NCBI GenBank assembly: GCA_002331625.1
Contig: DCZN01000015.1
Span: forward strand, 46,924-77,717
DNA: 30,794 bases
Source of the DNA: Nitrospira sp. UBA2083
Lineage (GTDB): Bacteria > Nitrospirota > Nitrospiria > Nitrospirales > Nitrospiraceae
Direction of reading: 5' to 3'
Under the pieces are notes generated by a model. That model saw nothing but the letters and a program-made list of their open reading frames with translations, ran no database searches and was not told where the DNA came from. Position 1 is the stretch's first letter, and every line of letters begins with the position of its first letter. Positions 25,060 through 30,794 of the stretch are shown one piece after another. The position numbers were made by a program, and so were the translations under genes.

Positions 25060-25089
25060 GCTGACACGATGGAATGTCGACATGTCAGC
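25060..25089. repeat. Small hairpin between recG and the coiled-coil gene
   Basis: Perfect 7-bp inverted repeat GCTGACA (25060-25066) and TGTCAGC (25083-25089), loop 16 bases. No U-run follows. It could be a weak terminator or an operator for the downstream set; nothing decides. Confidence 0.3.
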
Positions 25090-25123
25090 TTGAGGCCTGT
25101 CACTTTGTCAGACTGGAGATTGT

Positions 25124-25447
25124 ATGGGTTTCTTGCAGCGAATAAAGGATGATCTGCGAACAGGCATCGCCACCTTGAGGCTGGGGACGGTCCATGCGGC
25201 AGGCCGTGCGCTCGAAGAGACGGAACTGCTGCGCATGCGGTTGGAATTGCGCAAGCTCGACCAACAACTCTCCGATCTGTACAAGGATATCGGTGAGCGG
25301 GCGGTCGATATGAAGGAACGGGGAGAAACGGCGGAGCGGGTGGTGTTCGATGCTGAGATCGTGCGCCTTGTGAAAGAGGTTGAGATCGTAAAGCAATCGA
25401 GAAAGAAATTGGAAGCTGAGATGGAGGACATGCGGAACGAGCAATGA
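25124..25447 (+). CDS. Coiled-coil protein, unknown function
   Basis: 107 residues, highly charged and almost wholly helical: after MGFLQRIKDDLRTGIATLRL, two long heptad-like stretches follow (about 30-60, ETELLRMRLELRKLDQQLSD, and 75-105, DAEIVRLVKEVEIVKQSRKK). No signal peptide or membrane segment. No named family recognised. ATG 25124 has GGAG six bases upstream. Its stop overlaps the ATG of the phosphatase gene (ATGA), so the two proteins are made together. Confidence 0.65.
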   Translation: MGFLQRIKDDLRTGIATLRLGTVHAAGRALEETELLRMRLELRKLDQQLSDLYKDIGERAVDMKERGETAERVVFDAEIVRLVKEVEIVKQSRKKLEAEMEDMRNEQ

Positions 25448-26403
25448 CCGAACCATCCCAGCGTAGTCGTCGATTGGCCGGCATCGATATTGGCACCCTC
25501 ACCTGTCGCCTGTTGATTGCTGAGCTAGCTCCTGGAAGCTCCCTCAAAGAACTTCGATCTGATCGTCGCATCCTCCGGCTTGGCGAGGGCGTTGATCAGT
25601 CTAAACGACTCCGTTCTGCCGCGATGGATCGGGTGATCCGCTGTCTTCAAGAGTGGCGAAGGATCATCGATAGCCATCATGTGGAAGCGACCGCTGTTGT
25701 GGCGACGAGCGCTGTTCGCGATGCAAGCAATCGAGTGGAATTTCTAGGACGAGTGAAAGCAGAATGTGGCTTTCAGGTCGAACTCATCTCGGGCGAGGAG
25801 GAAGCGCGGCGGACATTGCTCGGCATTCGTTCCGGACTGCCTCTAGGTGTCACTGACATTCTCGCATTGGATATTGGGGGTGGCAGTACTGAGTTCATCC
25901 TTGATCGGCCAGGACAGAAGCCGATTGTCCGTTCGATCGACATAGGGGTTGTCCGTCTCTGCGAGAGGCTGTTGCGTCACGACCCTCCCACTGAGGAGGA
26001 AGTCTATCAGGCGCGTGAATGGGTGAGTGGGGAAACAAAAGCGGCTGTTTCCGGCATGAGTGATTATCAGCAGGCTACGTTTGTAGGCACGGCTGGCACA
26101 ATTACCAGTCTTGCTGCCATGGCGCAGAAACTGTCTGCTTACGAGCCGGCAAGAATTCACAACTATGCGCTGAGGTTTGAAACGGTCCACGAACTAGAAC
26201 GCACGCTGCTTAGTAGATCGAAGGTTGAACGGATTGGATTGCCAGGCTTGGAGAACAATCGTGAAGAAGTCATCGCCGCCGGTGCGATCACCCTTCGAAC
26301 GATCATGGAGACGCTAGGTCAGAAAGAGTGTTTGGTGAGCGATCTGGGCTTGAGAGAAGGGGTGCTCTTGAATTTTGCAAAGGTTGTTGAAGGATATGTC
26401 TGA
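25444..26403 (+). CDS. Ppx/GppA-family phosphatase
   Basis: Exopolyphosphatase or guanosine pentaphosphate phosphatase of the actin-like ATPase fold. The 319-residue product is the short, two-subdomain form without the C-terminal HD domain of E. coli Ppx. Motifs: LAGIDIGTLTCRLLIAEL (phosphate 1), ATSAVRDASN, LISGEEEARRTLLGI, LALDIGGGSTEFIL (phosphate 2), GTAGTITSLAAM, and SDLGLREGVLLNF at the end. Polyphosphate hydrolysis and (p)ppGpp turnover cannot be told apart by sequence here. It is coupled to the coiled-coil gene before it and overlaps the small gene after it by eight bases. Confidence 0.9.
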   Translation: MTEPSQRSRRLAGIDIGTLTCRLLIAELAPGSSLKELRSDRRILRLGEGVDQSKRLRSAAMDRVIRCLQEWRRIIDSHHVEATAVVATSAVRDASNRVEFLGRVKAECGFQVELISGEEEARRTLLGIRSGLPLGVTDILALDIGGGSTEFILDRPGQKPIVRSIDIGVVRLCERLLRHDPPTEEEVYQAREWVSGETKAAVSGMSDYQQATFVGTAGTITSLAAMAQKLSAYEPARIHNYALRFETVHELERTLLSRSKVERIGLPGLENNREEVIAAGAITLRTIMETLGQKECLVSDLGLREGVLLNFAKVVEGYV

Positions 26404-26704
26404 TGTTGCCAGTGTAATGGATTCAATCGTCATGGAAGAAATGGCTCGCCTAACTGTCAGCCCATTCAATGAACTCATTAATCTACCTCCGTACAGTACC
26501 AAGCAGGTTGTTCGTGACGACCATAAGTTTTCCGTCACGATCTACCACGACCCTGTCTCATTGACAGAACATCAGATTGTGGTTCAAGTCTTTACGCGTA
26601 GATGGTTGGGGTTATGTAGTTGGGTCCATGTAGACGGTTTTGTCCTCAAGTCTCCTACCGAACGGCGAGATCTAACAGATGAGGAGAGGTGGCCGTACAC
26701 TTAA
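26396..26704 (+). CDS. Small protein of unknown function
   Basis: 102 residues, no signal peptide or membrane helix, no family recognised. The fold looks alpha/beta: VMDSIVMEEMARLTVSPFNE, then strands FSVTIYHDPVSLTEHQIVVQ and VFTRRWLGLCSWVHVDGFVL, and a charged end. Start ATG 26396 lies eight bases inside the phosphatase gene with GAAGGA upstream, so it is probably the last gene of the recG-side run. The next gene is convergent, 18 bases away. Confidence 0.55.
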   Translation: MSDVASVMDSIVMEEMARLTVSPFNELINLPPYSTKQVVRDDHKFSVTIYHDPVSLTEHQIVVQVFTRRWLGLCSWVHVDGFVLKSPTERRDLTDEERWPYT

Positions 26705-26722
26705 TCAGAGGCCACGTTGTTC

Positions 26723-28213
26723 CTACCTCTGCGAATACCACCGATAGCCCCTGTTCTCGGTGAATTGGGCTTTCGGGGCGCCGCCTGGTTTTTCGAGTAA
26801 CAGCACTTTGAAATCCTGGAGGCCGAACCAGGCTGGATCGGCGAGGTCGTGATAGTGGAGACCTTGCAGCTTGGGGAGCATGTCGCCCAAGGTCTGCAGT
26901 AATTCCTTCTCGGTGTAGGCACGCACGGCAAAGGGTTGATTGATCGCCTGGCAGAATCGCTGGATGGTGTAGGTGGCGCCGGTGCAGAGGACTTTCATGT
27001 CCGGTTTGAGTCCTAGAAACTGCGGAAGGGAGAGATATCGTTCTTGAAACCCAAGCCAGCGCACCGCTTGCCGCAGGTGGCTGTATTGGACCTCGTATTC
27101 GGTATGTCCCGGCAGTTTCACAGGAGCAGGCCATCCTTCCTCGATGCCGAACTCGGTGAGAAACGCCCGGCCCCCCGGCTTGAGCACGCGCCACAGCTCG
27201 GCGACGAAGCGAATTGGCCCAAGGTTGAAAATGACGGCGTCTGGTGGGGCAGCCTCGATCGGAAGCCGCAGGCGTCTGATCCAATCCAGGGCTTCCTGGT
27301 GTTGTGTCGTTTCCCCATCGCCTGATTGCAACTCCTTCCGGCTCAGTTGTACCGGGGTCATGTCGGCCATGTTCTCGTTGTCGATTACGAGATCGACGGA
27401 GTGATCGGCAAGGGGAAGAGATTCGGCATTGGCCCTCGTACCGGAAACGTTCCACCCACCGGATTTGGCTCGCGTGACTTGGAGCGCGAGGAACGGTTGT
27501 GTGATGTCGAGCGACAGGTATCTGATGCTTTGCTTCTCAAAAGGTAGTAGATCTTTGCCAAGCTCCTGTGCCAGGTAACCAAGCCCCCCGCCGATTTCCA
27601 GAAGAACCTTGGGTTTGGGATTGAACCAACCGAGTCGACGCAGTTGCCGCATGAGGAGCCGCCCGTAGGTCAAGCCGCTCAGGGCTTCACTTGGCTCACG
27701 GAAAAGGTGGGAGACCGTCGTTTCGATCAGGTCGAAATGACGGTCATCGTCATCGCTGTGCGTCAGCTCATGATGATGGAATGATTCCAAATGCTCTTCG
27801 CCCTCGAACCCTTCCTGCCCAGACCAACCGTCTCGAACCTGCTGCAGCAGGCTATCCCACTTGGCTGTGTGTCGATGGCCTCCAGGTGGTTCGGTGCCGT
27901 AATAGCAGAGGGAGTAGTTGGGTGTGGCCCATCGTTCAAGGTGCCACGATCCCGGTTGCCCGTCAGGTCCACAAATCTTCGTGCCGTATTGTTCAAGGAG
28001 CATCCCAACGGTCGTATGGCCGTTCATGGCTTTGAGTAGCTCCAAGCCCGCTTGGTTCAACCGAATGAGCGGCAGGTTGTCATCGAGCGGAGCCAACCAC
28101 CATTCGTCTGTGTGATGGTGATAGGCGACAAGGTCGGGAATGTGCCAGGCAAGGAGGCCCAGGGTCTCTCCGGCCAGGGTCAATGGGGTATGGACGGCGG
28201 CAACAGATTTCAT
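26723..28213 (-). CDS. PqqD-like domain fused to a SAM-dependent methyltransferase
   Basis: 496 residues in two parts. About residues 30-75 resemble a PqqD/RRE peptide-binding domain: WWLAPLDDNLPLIRLNQAGL, then ELLKAMNGHTTVGMLLEQYG, with the typical hydrophobic strand, LNxxG turn and helix. After a His/Asp-rich linker (about 140-160) comes a class I methyltransferase: motif I VLLEIGGGLGYLAQEL (about 203-218), YLSLDITQPF, ANAESLPLADHSVDLVIDNE, and ELWRVLKPGGRAFLTEFG. PqqD-like domains carry precursor peptides to modifying enzymes, so a role in peptide modification is possible, but no precursor was found. The linker and acceptor are unknown. It follows the cupredoxin gene by 76 bases on the same strand. 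Confidence 0.6.
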   Translation of the reverse strand: MKSVAAVHTPLTLAGETLGLLAWHIPDLVAYHHHTDEWWLAPLDDNLPLIRLNQAGLELLKAMNGHTTVGMLLEQYGTKICGPDGQPGSWHLERWATPNYSLCYYGTEPPGGHRHTAKWDSLLQQVRDGWSGQEGFEGEEHLESFHHHELTHSDDDDRHFDLIETTVSHLFREPSEALSGLTYGRLLMRQLRRLGWFNPKPKVLLEIGGGLGYLAQELGKDLLPFEKQSIRYLSLDITQPFLALQVTRAKSGGWNVSGTRANAESLPLADHSVDLVIDNENMADMTPVQLSRKELQSGDGETTQHQEALDWIRRLRLPIEAAPPDAVIFNLGPIRFVAELWRVLKPGGRAFLTEFGIEEGWPAPVKLPGHTEYEVQYSHLRQAVRWLGFQERYLSLPQFLGLKPDMKVLCTGATYTIQRFCQAINQPFAVRAYTEKELLQTLGDMLPKLQGLHYHDLADPAWFGLQDFKVLLLEKPGGAPKAQFTENRGYRWYSQR

Positions 28214-28289
28214 CGTGAGGTTGTCCGATCGGAACGCTGTAAGCTACAGGAGCGGTCGGCACCCCTGCAAGGTATTGGAGGTTGTTGGT

Positions 28290-28667
28290 TTATAACTGAG
28301 CGGGCGTTACGGAATCATCGGTAACGATGAGCTGACCTCTCATGATGGGATGGATCCCGCAGTGATAGGGGTACCGGCCAGGGGGGAGGCCTGGTACGAT
28401 AAAGTGCCCACCGGGTGGAACGGTACCCGAATCAAATAGGCACGGGTTCTCGTCTTTCAGACAGTCATTGTGAGTGACGGTGTGGTGGGTCGGCGTCGGA
28501 TTCTCCCAGCGGATGGCTGTCCCGCTAGCTACGGTTGCGGCAGCAGGAATATAGTAGGGAGATCCATTTTCCATCAGGATCTGCGTGGCTGGAGAGAGAT
28601 CGAGGCTTGGTCCACCCACAGTGGCTCCGATCCCCAGAGCAAGTGTCACGATATGTAGTCGAGTCAC
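28290..28667 (-). CDS. Exported cupredoxin (plastocyanin-like type 1 copper protein)
   Basis: 125 residues with a signal peptide (MTRLHIVTLALGIGATVGGP) and a single cupredoxin domain. Probable copper ligands: His61 or His62 (TPTHHTVTH), Cys103, His106 and Met109 in YHCGIHPIMRG, the classic C-x2-H-x2-M loop. Cys69 and Cys76 may form a disulfide (NDCLKDENPCLFDSG). Such proteins carry single electrons outside the cytoplasm. GTG 28667 is preceded by AAGGAG. In Nitrospira several small cupredoxins are expected near respiratory steps; this one's partner is not shown by the context. Confidence 0.88.
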   Translation of the reverse strand: MTRLHIVTLALGIGATVGGPSLDLSPATQILMENGSPYYIPAAATVASGTAIRWENPTPTHHTVTHNDCLKDENPCLFDSGTVPPGGHFIVPGLPPGRYPYHCGIHPIMRGQLIVTDDSVTPAQL

Positions 28668-28792
28668 GGAATATCACTCCTTACAATAGGCCGTCAGGCA
28701 ACTCATACGAGCCGTGCACGTGGCAGAAGGTTCTGAGTCTGTTCATCATAGCATGGGGTTGAGGTCGGCTCTCAAAGGCATCGCATCCCTCG

Positions 28793-28821
28793 TTGCTCGC
28801 CGTGCCGGTTTCCAATACACA
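28793..28821 (+). promoter_or_regulatory. Weak candidate promoter of the histone-like gene
   Basis: TTGCTC (28793-28798), 17-base spacer, TACACA (28816-28821). A CAATAC/GTATTG inverted repeat (28813-28818, 28825-28830) covers the -10 and could be an operator. Predicted leader about 130 bases. Confidence 0.25.
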
Positions 28822-28955
28822 CCCGTATTGAATCCTAAGTGACGAAGGAACTGGAGGGATCGAAGGTCGTCACGATCGAGATGGTTGCAAGAGGCTGTTC
28901 GTTCATGCTAGATGGAGGCCGTTGCGCCGCGCTGAAACGAAGAGGAGGACTCGGA

Positions 28956-29432
28956 ATGGCGAACAAGAAGAAAAAGGCCGCAGTGAAAAAATCGTCACAG
29001 ACGAAAAAATCCACAAAATCGGTAAAGAAAAAGGCGGTCAAGAAGACAGCAGCGAAGAAAACGGTCAAGAAGCGTGCGGCTGTCAAAGCGTCCAAACCGG
29101 CCCCGAAGAAGAAGTCTGCCAAGAAAGCGTCAGGGAAGCCCGTGAAGAAGGCTGTGCCTAAGTCCAGCCCTCCGGCTGTACCTGCAAAGAAAGTGGTGGA
29201 TGAAGAGCAACTGGCTCCCCGCAAGGCTGTCGCGGCGAAGCCACTCCTGCCGATGGAGCCGGACGAGGCTGATCTCGACGATGAGGATGTGGATAGCGAC
29301 GAGTTAGAGATGGAAGGCGAACTGGACGAAGACGATGTCCAGGAAGAGTTGGACCTCGATACCGATGATGATGGGGATGAGCTGATCGAAAAATCGGAAG
29401 AGTTGTTGGACGACGACTATCGACACAATTAG
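28956..29432 (+). CDS. Histone-H1-like protein with basic N-half and acidic C-half
   Basis: 158 residues of strongly split charge. Residues 1-80 are Lys/Ala/Pro-rich with AKK, VKK and KKAVKKTAAKK repeats, like bacterial histone-H1-type nucleoid proteins. Residues 100-155 are almost all Asp, Glu and Leu (for example EADLDDEDVDSDELEMEGEL). No folded domain in either half. The basic half likely binds nucleic acid or polyphosphate; the acidic half could shield it or bind basic proteins. ATG 28956 has AGGAGG upstream; the frame is open from 28839 but that part lacks a ribosome site. It stands alone, divergent from the cupredoxin gene. Confidence 0.75.
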   Translation: MANKKKKAAVKKSSQTKKSTKSVKKKAVKKTAAKKTVKKRAAVKASKPAPKKKSAKKASGKPVKKAVPKSSPPAVPAKKVVDEEQLAPRKAVAAKPLLPMEPDEADLDDEDVDSDELEMEGELDEDDVQEELDLDTDDDGDELIEKSEELLDDDYRHN

Positions 29433-29540
29433 CCGCTCAGTCTCCGTAGTTGCTCGGGTCCGTCTATTGTGTCTCCTCGTTGATCTCAACGGCATAGGCG
29501 GGGCCATAGCGCGTTCGGCTAGAGTCATTCTCTGCTGCTC

Positions 29541-29580
29541 GACACCGCCGCTGGAACTGATCAGTTCCAGCGGCGGTGTC
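29541..29580. terminator. 40-bp perfect palindrome, probable terminator hairpin
   Basis: Bases 29541-29560 are the exact reverse complement of 29561-29580; the stem starts GACACCGCCGC and the centre is TGATCA. It lies 108 bases after the histone-like gene stop and about 90 before the next start. It is very stable but is followed by TCGTTACC rather than a U-run. A terminator acting in both directions is likely; a binding site for a dimeric protein is an alternative. Confidence 0.55.
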
Positions 29581-29670
29581 TCGTTACCGCACCGGTGTGT
29601 CTCCCTTCTCCATGAATAATACGTGGACAATACCGTGCTCGATGGTGGTTCACATTCCGCGTGTATCGCC

Positions 29671-30756
29671 ATGCTGAAGACGGGATGGCCTCGTCTGTGG
29701 CCTGTCCTGCCGATTGTTGTTGCGCTCATCGCTGTCTCACCTCACGTTCATGCGGCTTGTGTGAAAGAGATCGCCCCGAGTGGAGTGGAGTCTGGTCTTC
29801 TTGTCCATCTTTCCGCTGATTGTACACAGGCGGAACGGGAAGCCCATATGGTGCGTGGTGAACGGATTATGGAGGCCATCGAAAAGGGAGAACCAGTCGA
29901 TCTTGCCGGCGTGCTGATTCAAGGAGATCTCCTTTTTGATCGGCTCACCGTCCAGACGAATCCCAAACCTCCGACAACTCCTGAACGACGGAGTCTGGGA
30001 GAACAGGTCAGTAATCAGGACCAACGACGGGTTCGTGCGGCACTAAAGATACGAGAGTCAGTGGTTTTAGGGGCATTTCGGCACCGTTCGGCCACGGCGG
30101 CCTTAAGGTTTGAGGGACCGCTCGACGTTCGAAACACTCGTTTCACAGAAGGAGTGGATCTCTCGCGGTCGGTTTTCCAAGAAGAGGTCGACCTTTCCGG
30201 GGCCACCTTCGAAAAGGAAGCCCATTTTGTTCAGGGGCAGTTTGCCAAGCCGGTGGCTTGTCAGGAGACCAAGTTCGGTCCCAGCACCAGATTTCATCGA
30301 TCGACGTTTCAAGGCTCGGTAGATTGTACCGCTGCGCTGTTCGACGGTATGGTGGAGTTCTTGGAGGTGAATTTCGAGCAACCTGTGACATTTGAGCGGT
30401 CGAGATTCGGTTTGGGGACGGGGTTCTCCGGGAGTCGTTTCAGGAGTCGGAGTAGCTTTGCGGAAGCGATCTTTAGCCGTGAGACCTTCTTTATGTTTGC
30501 GGCCTTCGAAGGCGAGACCGTGTTTGCCGGCGCTCAGTTCTTGGGGCCGAGTGACTTCTCAAACGCCGAGTTCAGACTGCAAGATGATCTGGCCAGGGCA
30601 CGCTTCGATCAAGCGCCGCTGCTTGTTCGAACAAAACGGCTTTCACCAGTCCAGTCCGGTGACCTGCTGCAAACCAGGAATGGGCAGTATGCGTTCACGT
30701 TGATCGTGCTTATTGTGGCTGCCTTGCTCGTGGCCTATGCCGTAAAGCTCAAATGA
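29671..30756 (+). CDS. Pentapeptide-repeat-like membrane protein
   Basis: 361 residues. Signal peptide LWPVLPIVVALIAVSPHVHA, a globular N-part with two Cys (ACVKEIAPSG, HLSADCTQAE), then about 200 residues of degenerate pentapeptide repeats of the kind xFxxx: LDVRNTRFTEGVDLSRSVFQ, EEVDLSGATFEKEAHFVQGQ, FLEVNFEQPVTFERSRFGLG, FSGSRFRSRSSFAEAIFSRE, and so on. These form a right-handed beta-helix. It ends with one membrane helix (YAFTLIVLIVAALLVAYAVK), so the helix is exported and anchored at the C-terminus. ATG 29671 is chosen for the signal peptide; GTG 29623 is possible. Similar proteins occur widely without a known role. Confidence 0.72.
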   Translation: MLKTGWPRLWPVLPIVVALIAVSPHVHAACVKEIAPSGVESGLLVHLSADCTQAEREAHMVRGERIMEAIEKGEPVDLAGVLIQGDLLFDRLTVQTNPKPPTTPERRSLGEQVSNQDQRRVRAALKIRESVVLGAFRHRSATAALRFEGPLDVRNTRFTEGVDLSRSVFQEEVDLSGATFEKEAHFVQGQFAKPVACQETKFGPSTRFHRSTFQGSVDCTAALFDGMVEFLEVNFEQPVTFERSRFGLGTGFSGSRFRSRSSFAEAIFSRETFFMFAAFEGETVFAGAQFLGPSDFSNAEFRLQDDLARARFDQAPLLVRTKRLSPVQSGDLLQTRNGQYAFTLIVLIVAALLVAYAVKLK

Positions 30757-30794
30757 AGCACTTGATTATCCCCAATATATAGAATCGGACTTGC

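Overview
The window looks like a piece of a Nitrospira chromosome (phylum Nitrospirota; nitrite-oxidising or comammox type), moderately GC-rich by eye. The best pointer is a chlorite dismutase whose predicted mature chain keeps the residue numbering of the Nitrospira defluvii enzyme (proximal His160, distal Arg173). A NarK-type nitrate/nitrite transporter and several exported proteins without a recognised family fit the same picture. The organism call is an inference from gene families; no rRNA or tRNA is present to confirm it.

Layout. Positions 1-2136 (minus strand) hold the start of groL, groS and an RpoH-type heat-shock sigma factor. 2331-3533 is the NarK-like transporter. 3612-5957 carries ribBA, ribH and nusB. 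5950-14905 is a long purine-synthesis run, purB, purC, purS, purQ, purL, purF, with unrelated genes set between the pur genes: chlorite dismutase, a two-helix membrane protein and two small exported paralogues. 14926-16367 holds a PilZ-domain protein, a thioredoxin-like exported protein and an 80-residue protein. 16425-19345 is a tightly packed set: degenerate metallo-beta-lactamase fold, TPR protein, unknown 145-residue protein, O-methyltransferase. A convergent membrane protein overlaps the methyltransferase end. 19923-22359 has an exported protein and a convergent TPR/zinc-peptidase. 22491-26704 holds recG, a coiled-coil protein, a Ppx/GppA phosphatase and a small protein. 26723-28667 (minus) has a PqqD-like/methyltransferase fusion and a cupredoxin. 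28956-30756 has a histone-H1-like basic/acidic protein, a 40-bp perfect palindrome and a pentapeptide-like membrane protein.

Most notable points. Two exported-protein genes inside the purine run, chlorite dismutase and the first small paralogue, each carry an in-frame TAG near the N-terminus, while TAG ends other genes here normally. An extended hairpin covers the Shine-Dalgarno sequence of the gene at 19923. Five genes have a -10-like hexamer only 6-11 bases before ATG, which suggests leaderless mRNAs. There is a 125-nt imperfect inverted repeat after purC, a pair of related intergenic elements before purQ and before the gene at 16425, and a structured convergent intergenic region that may be a mobile-element end. 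No CRISPR array, tRNA, rRNA or complete insertion sequence was found.
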